Shown here piece by piece: positions 19,693 to 30,688 of a stretch of DNA of 64,000 nt. Below the pieces are notes generated by a model. It made no database searches, was not told where the DNA came from, and saw nothing but the letters and a program-made list of their open reading frames with translations. The translations under genes and the position numbers were made by a program. Each line of letters opens with the position of its first letter. The stretch's first letter is position 1. This DNA comes from Neoroseomonas alkaliterrae (GTDB lineage: Bacteria; Pseudomonadota; Alphaproteobacteria; Acetobacterales; Acetobacteraceae): assembly GCF_014199195.1 (NCBI RefSeq), contig NZ_JACIJE010000001.1, positions 310,001 through 374,000 on the forward strand, read 5' to 3'.

Positions 19693-20853
19693 TCACGACG
19701 CCACCCCGTGCAAGGCAAGAAGCGTCTTCATCCGCGCCACCGCCATCTCGGGGTCGCGCAACAGCCCCGCCCTGTCGGCGAGGCGGAAGAGTTCGGAAAA
19801 ATGCTGGATGCTGCGCGTGGATTGCTGGCCGCCGACCATCACGAAATGGTCCTGGTGGCCGTTCAGCCAGGCCATGAAGACCACGCCCGTCTTGTAGAAG
19901 CGCGTGGGGGCGCGGAAGATGTGGCGCGACAGCGGGACCGTCGGCGCCAGGATGTCGTGGAAGGTGGACAGGTCGTTGCGCGACAGCGCCGCCAGCGCCC
20001 CGCCCACCGCCGGCGCGATCGGGTCGAAGATGCCGAGCAGCGCGTCGCTGTAGCCCTGCTCGTCGCCGGCGATGAGCTCGGCGTAGTTGAAGTCGTCCCC
20101 GGTGTACATGCGCACGCCGCGCGGCAGGCGGCGGCGCATCGCGATCTCCTTGTCCTTGTCGAGCAGCGAGATCTTTACGCCATCCACCTTGTCCGCATGG
20201 GCATGGATCACGGCAAGCGCCGTCTCCATCGCCGCCATGTGGTCGTGGTTGCCCCAGTAGCCTTCCAGCGCGGGGTCGAACATCTCGCCGAGCCAGTGGA
20301 TGATGACCGGCTGCTTCACCTGCGACAGGATGCGGCCATAGACGCGCTCGTAGTCCGCGGGCCCGCGCGCGGCCCTGGCCAGCGCGCGCGAGGCCATGAG
20401 GATGATGCGCCCGCCCATGGCCTCGATGGCCTCGCACTGTTCCTCATAGGCGCGGATCACGTCGTCCACGGTCACGTCCGGGCCGGGGGCGAGATGGTCG
20501 GTGCCGGCGCCGCTCGCCATCACCGCGCCCGGCACCTCCTTCATCGCATCGAGCGAGCGGCGGATCAGTTCCTGCGCGCCCGTCCAGTCGAGGCCCATGC
20601 CGCGCTGCGCGGTGTCCATCGCCTCCGCCACGCCGAGGCCGAGCGACCAGAGGTAGCGCCGGTAGGCGATGGTGCGGTCCCAGTCGATCTTCACGTCGAG
20701 CCAGGGATCCTGCTCGGCGAGAGGATCGGCCACGACATGCGCGGCGGCGAGTGCCACGCGCGGGAAGGGTGGTGTCGCCTTCGGGAAGTCGCGCGGCGCG
20801 GAGGTTGCGAAGGCCTCGATGCGATCGCCGTTCGGCAGGTTGATCGTCGGCAT
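19693..20853 (-). CDS. DUF993 family protein (DHDPS/aldolase superfamily)
   Basis: A 386-residue protein of the DUF993 family. It shows features of the dihydrodipicolinate synthase/N-acetylneuraminate lyase TIM barrel: K227 in VDGVKISLLD sits where the Schiff-base lysine belongs, followed 23 residues on by YTGDD (250-254), matching the SGDD segment of DHDPS. A class I aldolase or hydratase-type reaction on a keto-sugar acid is inferred, not known. The ATG at 20853 is 2 bases after the upstream stop, with GGAGG inside the end of the Gfo/Idh gene, so translation is closely coupled. Confidence 0.85.
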   Translation of the reverse strand: MPTINLPNGDRIEAFATSAPRDFPKATPPFPRVALAAAHVVADPLAEQDPWLDVKIDWDRTIAYRRYLWSLGLGVAEAMDTAQRGMGLDWTGAQELIRRSLDAMKEVPGAVMASGAGTDHLAPGPDVTVDDVIRAYEEQCEAIEAMGGRIILMASRALARAARGPADYERVYGRILSQVKQPVIIHWLGEMFDPALEGYWGNHDHMAAMETALAVIHAHADKVDGVKISLLDKDKEIAMRRRLPRGVRMYTGDDFNYAELIAGDEQGYSDALLGIFDPIAPAVGGALAALSRNDLSTFHDILAPTVPLSRHIFRAPTRFYKTGVVFMAWLNGHQDHFVMVGGQQSTRSIQHFSELFRLADRAGLLRDPEMAVARMKTLLALHGVAS

Positions 20854-20855
20854 CT

Positions 20856-22010
20856 TCAGACCTCCAGCCTCGGCAGGTCGATCCAGCGGCGCTCGGCCCA
20901 GGATTTCAGGCCCGCTTCCGCGAGCTGCACGCCCTTCGCACCCGCCAGCAGGTTCCACGGATAGTCGGGGCGCTCGCCCGCGACATGCTTGAGGAACTCC
21001 TCCCACTGCACCCGGAAGCCGTTGGGGTAGTCCTGCGTGGTCGGCACTTCCTGCCAGCCGGCGAAGAAGTCGATGGTCTGCGGCTGGTCGGGGTTCCACA
21101 CCGGCTTGGGCGTGGCGACGCGGCTCTGCGTCCAGCACTTGTGCAGGCCGCAGATGGCGGAGCCGTGCGTGCCGTCCACCTGGAAGGTGACGAGATCATC
21201 GCGCCGCACCCGCGTGACCCAGGAGGAGTTGATGTGCGCGACGATCCCGCCTTCGAGCTGGAAGGTCGCATAGGCGGCGTCGTCGGCATCCGCCTTGTAG
21301 GGCTTGCCGTCCTCGCCGATGCGCTCGGGGATGTGCACGGCGCCGAGGCAGGAGACCGCCTCCACATTGCCGAACAGGTTGTCCAGCACGTAGCGCCAGT
21401 GGCAGAGCATGTCGAGGATGATGCCCCCGCCCTCGGCCTTCTTGTAGTTCCAGGAGGGGCGCTGCGCCGGCTGCAGGTCGCCCTCGAAGACCCAGTAGCC
21501 GAACTCGCCCTTCACCGAGCAGATGCGCCCGAGGAAGCCGGAATCGATCACCATCTTCAGCTTGCGCAGGCCGGGCAGGAACAGCTTGTCCTGCACCACG
21601 CCGTTCTTGATGCCCTTCTCCTTCGCCAGCCGCGCGACATCGAGCGCATCGGCCAGGGTGTCGGCGGTCGGCTTCTCGCAATAGACATGCTTGCCCGCGG
21701 CGATCGCCTTGCGCAGCAGCCCCGCGCGCATCTGGGTGGTGGCGGCGTCGAAGAAGATCTCGTCCTTCGGGTCGGCCAGGCAGGCATCGAGGTCGGTGCT
21801 GACGCGGCTGATGCCGTGCGCGCGCGCCAGCGCCTCCAGCTTCGCGCGGTTGCGCCCGACGATCACCGGATCGGGCATCAGCGTGTCGCCGTTCGCGAGC
21901 CGCACGCCGCCATCGGCGCGGATCGCGGCGATGGAGCGGATCAGGTGCTGGTTCATCCCCATCCGGCCGGTGACGCCGTTCATGATGAGGCCGATGCGGC
22001 GTTCCGCCAT
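20856..22010 (-). CDS. Gfo/Idh/MocA family oxidoreductase
   Basis: 384 residues with an N-terminal Rossmann domain (IGLIMNGVTGRMG) and the family signature HVYCEKPTAD, whose Lys-Pro helps bind NAD(P) and substrate. The C-terminal domain supplies GGGIILDMLCHWRYVLD with the catalytic-type Asp/His pair. Such enzymes oxidise or reduce a sugar or cyclitol hydroxyl. The 13-base gap to the upstream gene and the 2-base gap to the DUF993 gene show an operon. It most likely makes the keto compound used by the isomerase and the two lyase-like proteins. Confidence 0.92.
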   Translation of the reverse strand: MAERRIGLIMNGVTGRMGMNQHLIRSIAAIRADGGVRLANGDTLMPDPVIVGRNRAKLEALARAHGISRVSTDLDACLADPKDEIFFDAATTQMRAGLLRKAIAAGKHVYCEKPTADTLADALDVARLAKEKGIKNGVVQDKLFLPGLRKLKMVIDSGFLGRICSVKGEFGYWVFEGDLQPAQRPSWNYKKAEGGGIILDMLCHWRYVLDNLFGNVEAVSCLGAVHIPERIGEDGKPYKADADDAAYATFQLEGGIVAHINSSWVTRVRRDDLVTFQVDGTHGSAICGLHKCWTQSRVATPKPVWNPDQPQTIDFFAGWQEVPTTQDYPNGFRVQWEEFLKHVAGERPDYPWNLLAGAKGVQLAEAGLKSWAERRWIDLPRLEV

Positions 22011-22023
22011 GTGCGAGGATCCC

Positions 22024-23076
22024 TTACGAAAGCCAGCGATGGAGATTGGCGGCGACGAAGCCGTCATCCGTCAGCAGCGGGTAGCGTTGCGCGACGGCGG
22101 TCAGCAGTTCCGCCTGCCCGGGCGAGAGCGTCTCATGCTCGTCGAGGCACCAGATGCCTTCCAGCAGCCCCTGGCGGCGCAGCACCTCGTGGCAGCCGGC
22201 GATCACGCCATGGAAGGCGTTCGCCACGTCGAAGACCGCGGCGTTCATCTCCGTGACCGCGGCATCGAGGGCGAGCAGCTCCGCCGGGATGGCGCCCCGC
22301 ACGGCGGCGCAGCGCGCCTGCAGCTCCACCGCCGCGCGCGTCCAGACCGACCAGTGCCCGAGCAGCCCGCCCACGATGCGCAGCGTCGTCGGCACGCCCC
22401 GGTGCACCAGCGTGAAGGGCGTGAGCAGATCGGCCACGATGTGGTCGTCATTGCCCGTGTAGAGCGCGATGCGGTCCTGCGCCCCCGCCTCCAGCACGCC
22501 GCGCAGCACGTCGAGCGTCGCGTAGCGGTTGAAGGGCGCGATCTTGATCGCGACGACGTTGCCGATGGCGGCGAAACGGCGCCAGAAGGCGGCCGAGAGC
22601 GGCACCCCACCCACTGCGGGCTGGAGGTAGAAGCCGAACAGTGGCATCTCGGCCGCCACCGCCTCGCAATGCGCGATCATCTCGTCCTCGGTCGCACCCT
22701 TCCAGGCGGCGAGGGAGAGCAGCACGGCATGGTAGCCGAGCCCGCGCGCGATCCGCGCCTCGGCCACCGCCTGCGCCGTGCGGCCGATGGCGCCGGCGAC
22801 CAGGATCGGCGCCGCGGCGTGTTCGGCCGCCGCTTCGGCGGCGATGCGCAGCACCGGCTCGAAGAGGCCGCGCTCGCGGATGGCGAATTGCGTGGTGTGG
22901 ACGCCGACCGCGAGGCCGCCCGCCCCGGCATCTAGGTAGTAACGCGAGAGCGCCTTCTGCCGCCGCGCATCGAGAGCGCGGGACGCGTCGAGCGCCAGCG
23001 GATGGGCCGGGATGACGCAGCCCGCCGCCAGACGCGCGGCCACAGCCGGCGGCAAATCCTCTCGCCTGAGACCCAC
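22024..23076 (-). CDS. Dihydrodipicolinate synthase family protein (class I aldolase/lyase)
   Basis: First gene of the catabolic operon, 350 residues. The TIM barrel has Y150 (FGFYLQPA) and K178 (VVAIKIAPF), spaced 28 residues apart exactly as Tyr133 and Lys161 of DHDPS, then YTGNDD at 206-211. A Schiff-base aldolase or dehydratase on a 2-keto acid is likely. N-terminal IPAHPLALD and GGLAVGVHTTQFA are not those of biosynthetic DapA. The GTG at 23076 follows GGGGGGA; an in-frame ATG 18 codons upstream lies over the promoter and was rejected. Confidence 0.9.
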   Translation of the reverse strand: MGLRREDLPPAVAARLAAGCVIPAHPLALDASRALDARRQKALSRYYLDAGAGGLAVGVHTTQFAIRERGLFEPVLRIAAEAAAEHAAAPILVAGAIGRTAQAVAEARIARGLGYHAVLLSLAAWKGATEDEMIAHCEAVAAEMPLFGFYLQPAVGGVPLSAAFWRRFAAIGNVVAIKIAPFNRYATLDVLRGVLEAGAQDRIALYTGNDDHIVADLLTPFTLVHRGVPTTLRIVGGLLGHWSVWTRAAVELQARCAAVRGAIPAELLALDAAVTEMNAAVFDVANAFHGVIAGCHEVLRRQGLLEGIWCLDEHETLSPGQAELLTAVAQRYPLLTDDGFVAANLHRWLS

Positions 23077-23096
23077 GCGTTTCCCCCCGGAACACG

Positions 23097-23112
23097 GTAA
23101 CCGCTTGGTTAC
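23097..23112 (-). promoter_or_regulatory. Palindromic operator of the DUF993 catabolic operon
   Basis: A perfect inverted repeat GTAACC-4 bases-GGTTAC. It overlaps the last four bases of the predicted -10 box and covers the expected transcription start, the classic place for a repressor. Size and symmetry would suit a LacI- or GntR-type regulator, but no regulator gene is in the neighbourhood. Confidence 0.6.
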
Positions 23113-23137
23113 TACGCGCCGCGCGGGCACGGGTCAA
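23109..23137 (-). promoter_or_regulatory. Sigma-70-type promoter of the DUF993 catabolic operon
   Basis: On the minus strand TTGACC (23132-23137) and TAGTAA (23109-23114) are separated by exactly 17 bases. The first gene starts at 23076, giving a leader of about 25 bases that holds the GGGGGGA ribosome site. Confidence 0.65.
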
Positions 23138-23156
23138 GGGCGGCCCATCAACGCCG

Positions 23157-23184
23157 AAAGCCCCGCGCGGGGCAGCGCGGGGCT
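23157..23184 (-). terminator. Rho-independent terminator after rpsO
   Basis: On the minus strand a 10-bp perfect stem AGCCCCGCGC/GCGCGGGGCT with a six-base loop ends in TTTC. It is 46 bases after the rpsO stop and separates this operon from the catabolic promoter at 23137. Confidence 0.8.
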
Positions 23185-23230
23185 CTCGTTGCGGGGCGGA
23201 GGCGGGAGGGGCCGGGCCCCTCCGCCACGG

Positions 23231-23500
23231 TCAGCGGCGCAGGCCGAGCCGGCCGATCAGCGTCTCGTAGCGCTTCTGGTCCTTGCGCTTGAGGTAGTCG
23301 AGCAGGCCGCGGCGCTGGCCGACCAGCACAAGCAGGCCGCGGCGCGAATGGAAGTCCTTCGCGTGGGTCTTGAGGTGCTCGGTCAGGTTCGCGATGCGTT
23401 CGGAGAGGATGGCGACCTGCACTTCCGGGCTGCCGGTGTCGCCCGGCTTGGTCGCGTAGTCCTTGATCAGCGCCTGGCGGCGCTCCGCGGTGATCGACAT
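23231..23500 (-). CDS. rpsO: 30S ribosomal protein S15
   Basis: An 89-residue protein of normal length that binds 16S rRNA early in small-subunit assembly. Signature stretches: [31 protein letters not shown] and [13 protein letters not shown]. The ATG at 23500 follows AAGGAA. It is 26 bases downstream of truB, the usual truB-rpsO pair. pnp, which often follows rpsO, is replaced here by a terminator and the catabolic operon. Confidence 0.98.
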   Translation of the reverse strand: MSITAERRQALIKDYATKPGDTGSPEVQVAILSERIANLTEHLKTHAKDFHSRRGLLVLVGQRRGLLDYLKRKDQKRYETLIGRLGLRR

Positions 23501-23526
23501 CGTGCGTATTCCTTGCGTGAGGAGGT

Positions 23527-24477
23527 TCAGGAACCGCCCTGGCCCAGCCACCGCTCCGGCTTCAGCAAGCCGTCCTCGAAGCGGGCGAGGCCCATCAGGC
23601 GCCCCCCCGCCATCGCCCTGGCCAGGCCCCCGTCGGGGTTGGCCTCGCGCGGAACCCGGCCCATCAATTCGACCAGCGGGATGGGCTGGCCGAAGGACAG
23701 GCGGGCGGCCTCGGCCTCGGTGAGGGCCAGCGCCGGGATGTCGGCCAGCGCGGTCGTCACCGGAAGCAGCAGGTCCGGGGAAGGGGGCGGGGTATCGCCG
23801 GAAACCGCGATCCTGTCCAGCGGAACCGCATCCTTCTCGAGGAAGGGTCCGACCCGCAGCCGGCGCAGGGCTGCGATATGGCCGAGGCTGCCGCAGGCGC
23901 GGGCGATGTCCCGCGCGAGCGAGCGCATGTAGACGCCCTTGCCGCTCTCCACGAAGAACACCGCAGTGTCGGCGTCGGGGCGCTCGATCAGCTCGAAGCG
24001 GTCCACCCGCGCCGGGCGCGGGGCGAGTTCCACCTGCTCGCCCGCGCGGGCGAGGTCGTAGGCCCGCTCCCCCGCCACCTTGATGGCCGAGAATACGGGC
24101 GGCACCTGCATGATGTCGCCGATGAAGGCGGGCAGGGCGGCGCGGATCTGCGCATCGGTCGGGCGTGCGTCGCTGGTGGCGACGACCTTGCCGTCGGCGT
24201 CGTCGGAATCCCGCGCCTCGCCGAAGCGCAGCGTGAAGCGGTACTGCTTCGTGCCGTCCATGACATAGGGCACGGTCTTGGTCGCCGCGCCGAAGGCGAT
24301 CGGCAGAACCCCCGTGGCGAGCGGGTCGAGCGTGCCGCCATGGCCGCATTTCTGCGCCTGGAAGGCCCGCTTGCAGAGGGTCACGACATCGGTCGAGCCG
24401 ATCCCCGTGGGCTTGTCGATGATCAGCCAGCCGTCGATCGGCCGGCCTTTGGGCTTGCGGTGGCGGTGATGGGCCAT
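23527..24477 (-). CDS. truB: tRNA pseudouridine(55) synthase
   Basis: Makes pseudouridine 55 in the T-loop of tRNAs. The 316 residues hold the catalytic D51 in [13 protein letters not shown], the [19 protein letters not shown] motif and [11 protein letters not shown]. The C-terminal PUA-like region is present. ATG at 24477 was preferred over an earlier in-frame ATG that overlaps the divergent gene's leader. Normally it follows rbfA; here a thioesterase gene and an oppositely oriented small gene intervene, so truB-rpsO must have its own promoter in 24478-24529. Confidence 0.96.
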   Translation of the reverse strand: MAHHRHRKPKGRPIDGWLIIDKPTGIGSTDVVTLCKRAFQAQKCGHGGTLDPLATGVLPIAFGAATKTVPYVMDGTKQYRFTLRFGEARDSDDADGKVVATSDARPTDAQIRAALPAFIGDIMQVPPVFSAIKVAGERAYDLARAGEQVELAPRPARVDRFELIERPDADTAVFFVESGKGVYMRSLARDIARACGSLGHIAALRRLRVGPFLEKDAVPLDRIAVSGDTPPPSPDLLLPVTTALADIPALALTEAEAARLSFGQPIPLVELMGRVPREANPDGGLARAMAGGRLMGLARFEDGLLKPERWLGQGGS

Positions 24478-24529
24478 GTGATGATCCGCGATGGTGTCAG
24501 GTGGCACCGGGAGAGGGAAAGCGACGGCG

Positions 24530-24766
24530 ATGCAGGGCGAGGAAGCGGAAGCCGCCGGCCGCGATCACCCGCTCTGGGCCCGCGCCCTGATCGCGGCGAT
24601 CGTGCTGGCGGGCGGGGCTGCGATCGGCGCCGCGGCGGGCGGAGGCTGGGGCGGGGCCTTGGTCGGCGCGCTCGTCGCGGCGCCGGTCGCGGCGCTGGGA
24701 TTCATGGTGCCGGGGTTTCTCCTCGGCATCCTGCTCGTGCTGCAGGTCTTCAGCTGTGCCTCCTGA
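24530..24766 (+). CDS. Small two-helix membrane protein, unknown function
   Basis: A 78-residue protein with a short acidic head and two hydrophobic helices rich in Gly and Ala (WARALIAAIVLAGGAAIGAA and the FMVPGFLLGILLVLQVF stretch). A GAGAGGGA site lies upstream of the ATG at 24530; an earlier ATG at 24491 is possible. It runs against the surrounding operon, divergent from truB, and its stop codon abuts the thioesterase stop with no gap. No family recognised. Confidence 0.55.
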   Translation: MQGEEAEAAGRDHPLWARALIAAIVLAGGAAIGAAAGGGWGGALVGALVAAPVAALGFMVPGFLLGILLVLQVFSCAS

Positions 24767-25156
24767 TCAGGCGGCTTCGGGCGGCACGGGGCGCGGACGC
24801 CCATCGGCATCCAGCGCCACGAAGGTGAAGGTGGCCTCAGTGACGCGCGCCGCGTCCTCGGCCGTGCGGTCGCGCCGCCAGGCCTCGACATGGACGCGGA
24901 TCGAGGAGCGGCCGACGCCGAGCAGTCGGCCATAGAGGCTCACCTCGTCGCCGACGCGCACCGGCAGGTGGAAGGCCATGGCCTCGACCGCGACGGTGGC
25001 GACGCGCCCGCGCGCGCGGCGCAGCGCGACCGAGGCGCCGGCCTGGTCCATATGCGCCATCAGCCAGCCGCCGAAGATGTCACCGGCCGGGTTGGCGTCC
25101 GCCGGCATGGCGATGACGCGGACCTGCGGGGCCTCGCGGGGCGGGGCGGCGCTCAT
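24767..25156 (-). CDS. Acyl-CoA thioesterase, YciA-like hotdog protein
   Basis: A 129-residue single hotdog domain. The catalytic-type motif PADANPAGDIFGGWLMAHMDQAG holds the conserved Asn and Asp of YciA/cytosolic acyl-CoA hydrolases. It would hydrolyse acyl-CoA to free acid and CoA. Its start overlaps the rbfA stop by four bases (ATGA), so it is translationally coupled to rbfA, an unusual member of this operon. Confidence 0.92.
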   Translation of the reverse strand: MSAAPPREAPQVRVIAMPADANPAGDIFGGWLMAHMDQAGASVALRRARGRVATVAVEAMAFHLPVRVGDEVSLYGRLLGVGRSSIRVHVEAWRRDRTAEDAARVTEATFTFVALDADGRPRPVPPEAA

Positions 25157-25569
25157 TCCTCGCCGTCCTTCTTCGGCGCGAGGTCGCGCTGCACCTCGGG
25201 CCGGCGCATCACCTCGTCGATGTGCATCGCGTAGCCAAGCGCGGTGTCGGGCTGGAAATGCAGGTCGGGCGCGTATTTCAGGCGCACGGCCTGCGCCACC
25301 TCCCGCCGCAGGTAGGGCGAGGCGCGCTTCAGCGCGGCCATCTGCACCGCCGTGAGATCCTTGCCCAGCGCCGAGACGAAGGCCGTCATGTGCTTGAGGT
25401 CGGGCGAGGCGCGCACCTCGGTCACCGTCACATGCACGCCATGCAGGTCCGGGTCGCGGAACTCCGCGCGCGTGAACACGGCCGAGAGCGCGTGGCGGAT
25501 CTCCTCCGCGACGCGGAGCTGCCGCTGCGAAGGGCCTTCGGCATGGCCGCGGTGATGGTGCTTGCTCAT
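25153..25569 (-). CDS. rbfA: 30S ribosome-binding factor RbfA
   Basis: A 138-residue KH-like protein that assists late maturation of the 30S subunit and 16S rRNA 5' end. Motifs: RQLRVAEEIRHALS, VTVTEVRASPDLKHMTAFVS and YLRREVAQAVRLKYAPDLHF. The His-rich start and acidic tail are usual in alphaproteobacteria. It follows infB after a 181-base spacer in which no gene was seen. Confidence 0.97.
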   Translation of the reverse strand: MSKHHHRGHAEGPSQRQLRVAEEIRHALSAVFTRAEFRDPDLHGVHVTVTEVRASPDLKHMTAFVSALGKDLTAVQMAALKRASPYLRREVAQAVRLKYAPDLHFQPDTALGYAMHIDEVMRRPEVQRDLAPKKDGEE

Positions 25570-25750
25570 CGGGAACCTACCCGTTCAACTCGGGCGCACC
25601 CTGCGGCGCGGTGAAGCCGCGCCGGGCGCGCGAAGCGCGACCGCGCCCAGACCGCCGCTTGCCGCCGATGCGACGGCCCAGGGCGCGCGAGCCAGGGCCG
25701 CGGATGCGGCCGCCCGGCGCCTGAGGGCGAACGAAACCCGTCGTGGCGGC

Positions 25751-28450
25751 TCAAGCCGCCGCGACGGTCTCCACCTCGTAGCACTCGATCTGGTCGCCCA
25801 CGCGGATGTCGTCGTAGTTCGCGAAGGACATGCCGCATTCGAGGCCGTTGCCCACCTCGCGCACGTCGTCCTTGAAGCGCTTGAGCGTGGACAGCTCGCC
25901 CTGGTGGATCACGACGCCGTCGCGCAGCAGGCGCACCCCGGCGCCGCGCTTGACCACGCCTTCCGTGATGCGGCAGCCCGCGACCTTGCCGACCTTCTTG
26001 ACCTCGAAGACCTGCAGGATCTGCGCGTAGCCCAGGAACTTCTCCCGCTGCACGGGCGCGAGCTTGCCCTTGTAGAGCTTCTCGATGTCGTCCGCGACCT
26101 CGTAGATGATCGAGTAGTAGCGGATGTCCACGCCCTCGCGCTGCGCGAGGTCGCGCGCCTGCGCGGTGGCGCGCACGTTGAACGCCACGATCACCGCGTC
26201 CGACGCCTTGGCGAGCTGGATGTCGGATTCCGTGATCTGCCCCACCGCAGAGTGCAGCACGCGGACCTTCACCTCCTCGTTGCCGAGCTTGCCGAGGGTG
26301 ACGCCGATCGCCTCGGCGCTGCCCTGCACGTCGGCCTTCACGACGACGGCGACCTCCTTCTGCTCGCCCGCCTGGATGCGCGCGAGCATGTCGGTCAGGC
26401 TGCCGCGCGCGCCAGCCGCGGCGGAGGCCTTCTCGCGCGCCCGGCGCTGGCGGAACTCGCTGACCTCGCGCGCGCGGGCCTCGTTCTCGACGGCGATGAA
26501 GTTGTCGCCCGCCGCCGGCACGCCGGAAAGGCCCAGGATCTCCACCGGCAGGGAGGGCGGCGCCTCCTTGAGCTGGCGGCCCTTGTCGTCGAGCATGGCG
26601 CGCACACGGCCCCACTCGGCTCCGGCCACCACGATGTCGCCCTGGCGCAGCGTGCCCTTCTGGACCAGCACCGTCGCCACCGGGCCGCGCCCGCGGTCGA
26701 GCTTGGATTCGATCACCGTGCCTTCGGCGGCGCGGTTCGGGTTGGCCTTGAGGTCCAGCACCTCGGCCTGCAGCGAGATGGCCTCGAGCAACTTGTCGAG
26801 GTTGATGCGCTGGGTGGCCGAGACCTCGACCTCCTGCGTCTCGCCGCCGAGGGATTCGACCACGACCTCGTGCTGCAGCAGCTCCTGCTTCACGCGCTCG
26901 GGCCGGACGCCGGGCTTGTCGATCTTGTTCACCGCCACGATCAGCGGCACGCCCGCCGCCTTGGCGTGGCGGATGGCCTCGATCGTCTGGGGCATCACGC
27001 CGTCATCGGCGGCGACCACCAGCACCACCATGTCGGTGACCGAGGCGCCGCGCGCGCGCATCGCGGTAAAGGCCTCGTGGCCCGGCGTGTCGATGAAGGT
27101 GACCTTCGATCCGTCCGGCACCGTGATCTGGTAGGCGCCGATGTGCTGGGTGATGCCGCCGGCCTCGTGCGCGGCGACATCGGTCTTGCGCAGCGCGTCG
27201 AGCAGGCTGGTCTTGCCGTGGTCCACATGGCCCATGATGGTGACCACGGGCGGGCGGGGCTGCAGGTCGGTCTCCGCGTCCTCCGCGCCCTCGAGGCCGA
27301 TCTCCACGTCGCTGTCGGCCACGCGCTTCACGCGGTGGCCGAACTCCTGCACCACCAGCTCGGCGGTGTCGGCGTCGATGGACTGGGTCAGCGTCGCCAT
27401 CACGCCCATGCGGAACAGCGCCTTCACCACCTCGCCGCCGCGCGCGGCCATGCGGTTGGCCAGTTCCTGCACGGTGATGGTCTCGGGCACCACCACGTCG
27501 CGCACCACGCGCTCGGCGCCCGAGCGCAGGCGCGCGAGCTCCTGCTGCCGGCGCTCGCGGTCGCGCGCGCGGCGCAGCGAGGCGATGGAGCGCGTGCGCT
27601 CGTCCTCGCCCTCGATCGCGGCCAGCACGTCGATGCGGCCCTCGCGCCGGCGGTCGCCGGTAGGCGCGGCCTTCTTGACCGGCACCGGCATGGGCCGGCG
27701 GCCGGGCGCGCCGGCCGGGCCGCCCGGGCGCCGCAGCGCGGGGCGGCGCGTCTCCTCGTCGTCATCCGACGGGGCGCGGGCCTTGAGCGTGAGGCGCGCG
27801 GCCGGCGCCTCGGCATCGGCCTTGCGGGCGGCGGGCGCGGCCGGGGCGGCGGGCCGGGCACCCGGCGCGCCGGCCTGCTTGGCGGCGGCGGCGGTCGCGG
27901 CCGCGGCGGCCTCGGCGGCGCTGCGGGCCTGCTCGGCGGCCTTGGCGCGGGCGGCGGCCTCCTCGGCGGCGCGCTTCTCCTCCTCGGCGCGGGCGGCGGC
28001 CTCCTCGGCGGCGCGGCGCTCCTCCTCGGCGCGGCGCGCGGCCTCCTCGGCGGCGGAGCGGACCATCAGCGCCTGGCGCTCGCGCTCCTCGCGCTGGCGC
28101 TGCGCCTCGAGCCGGCGATTCTCCTCGAGCACCTTCTGGCGCAGCGCGATCTCGGCCTGGGTCAGCGGGCGGCCGCCGGGCGCGGGCCCGCGCGCCGCGG
28201 GGGCGGAGGGCGCGGCGGGCTTCGCCGAGGCCGGGCCGGCCGGCCGCGCCGCAGGGGCAGCGACGCCGGGCTTGGCCGCGGGCGTGACGACGCGCTTCTT
28301 CACCACCTCGACCTGGACCGTCTTGCTGCGGCCATGGCTGAAGGACTGCCGCACGCTGCCGGCATCCACCGTCTTGCCGAGTTCAAGCCGTCCGCCGGGC
28401 CGAAGGCTCAGCCTGCTCTTGCCCGCGTCCTGCTCGTTCTGGTCGCTCAT
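25751..28450 (-). CDS. infB: Translation initiation factor IF-2
   Basis: Brings fMet-tRNA to the 30S subunit and promotes subunit joining with GTP. The 899 residues begin with an IF2-associated segment, then a long charged Ala/Glu/Arg region (about 105-200) with tandem repeats of [14 protein letters not shown] type, an IF2 N-terminal helical domain, and the G domain with [16 protein letters not shown] and NKID motifs; domains II-IV follow. Between the ylxR stop and this ATG are 58 bases. Frame and length are intact. Confidence 0.98.
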   Translation of the reverse strand: MSDQNEQDAGKSRLSLRPGGRLELGKTVDAGSVRQSFSHGRSKTVQVEVVKKRVVTPAAKPGVAAPAARPAGPASAKPAAPSAPAARGPAPGGRPLTQAEIALRQKVLEENRRLEAQRQREERERQALMVRSAAEEAARRAEEERRAAEEAAARAEEEKRAAEEAAARAKAAEQARSAAEAAAAATAAAAKQAGAPGARPAAPAAPAARKADAEAPAARLTLKARAPSDDDEETRRPALRRPGGPAGAPGRRPMPVPVKKAAPTGDRRREGRIDVLAAIEGEDERTRSIASLRRARDRERRQQELARLRSGAERVVRDVVVPETITVQELANRMAARGGEVVKALFRMGVMATLTQSIDADTAELVVQEFGHRVKRVADSDVEIGLEGAEDAETDLQPRPPVVTIMGHVDHGKTSLLDALRKTDVAAHEAGGITQHIGAYQITVPDGSKVTFIDTPGHEAFTAMRARGASVTDMVVLVVAADDGVMPQTIEAIRHAKAAGVPLIVAVNKIDKPGVRPERVKQELLQHEVVVESLGGETQEVEVSATQRINLDKLLEAISLQAEVLDLKANPNRAAEGTVIESKLDRGRGPVATVLVQKGTLRQGDIVVAGAEWGRVRAMLDDKGRQLKEAPPSLPVEILGLSGVPAAGDNFIAVENEARAREVSEFRQRRAREKASAAAGARGSLTDMLARIQAGEQKEVAVVVKADVQGSAEAIGVTLGKLGNEEVKVRVLHSAVGQITESDIQLAKASDAVIVAFNVRATAQARDLAQREGVDIRYYSIIYEVADDIEKLYKGKLAPVQREKFLGYAQILQVFEVKKVGKVAGCRITEGVVKRGAGVRLLRDGVVIHQGELSTLKRFKDDVREVGNGLECGMSFANYDDIRVGDQIECYEVETVAAA

Positions 28451-28508
28451 CCGCCGATCCGAACCCGATCCCAAAAGACACCATCCAGGGACACGCGGCG
28501 CGTGCCCC

Positions 28509-29121
28509 TCACGCAGTTCCCGGCGGTGTGCCGGCAAAGCCCGCCAGCCGTTCCGCCTCGTCCCGGATGGCGTTCGCCAGCCGGCCGGGCGCCACGACGA
28601 CATGCACGGCATGGTCCCGCCCGAAGACCATGCCCAGTTCCGCGGCCGCCAGGGGCTGCACCGCGGGAAGCCCGCGCCCGCCGAAGCGCGCGCGTTCCGC
28701 CGGGCTGCCGTCCGACGCCTGGACCAGCAGCCCCGCGCGGCCGGCCTGGAGCCATTCCCGGCCCGCCTGCCAGCCCGAAACCGCCTGGCCTGCCCGCCGG
28801 GCCAGGCCCAGCAGGTCGCGGATGCGGGCGCGCAGACCGTCCTCGATCCGCGCACGAAGGTCGGAGGGAAACGTGACCGGCCCGCGCGCGGCCCGCATGA
28901 AGGCCCCGCGGTTCAACGCGCCTTCTAGCACATCGCCCCGCGCGCTCAACCACATTCCCCGGCCGGGCAGTTTGCCGGCCAGGTCCGGCACCAGTTCGCG
29001 CGACGGCCCGAGGACGAAACGGATCATCCGCTCCTTGGGCAGCACGGCGCGGGTCATGATGCAGCGGCGGAGCGGGCCGGTCTCCGGCTCGTCCTCCCGC
29101 TCCGGCCCCGCGGCGGGATCG

Positions 29122-29138
<17 letters not shown>
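28509..29138 (-). CDS. YlxR (DUF448) / L7Ae-like fused RNA-binding protein
   Basis: 209 residues. The N-terminal part is the YlxR domain with [19 protein letters not shown] and [13 protein letters not shown]; the C-terminal part resembles the L7Ae/L30e fold ([14 protein letters not shown] and [11 protein letters not shown]). This fusion is usual in the alphaproteobacterial nusA-infB operon. It likely binds RNA and may influence transcription or RNase P. Its start overlaps the end of nusA by 17 bases. Confidence 0.92.
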
Positions 29139-30675
<1,537 letters not shown>

Positions 30676-30688
30676 GGGTGTGTCCCTC

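Noticed and set aside
25570-25750. Remnant of a gene between infB and rbfA
   Set aside because: GC-rich spacer without a frame matching any family; nothing further can be supported.
25562-28876. 1104-codon plus-strand open frame
   Set aside because: Antisense of infB with His/Leu/Arg-rich, domain-free translation; an artefact of codon bias.
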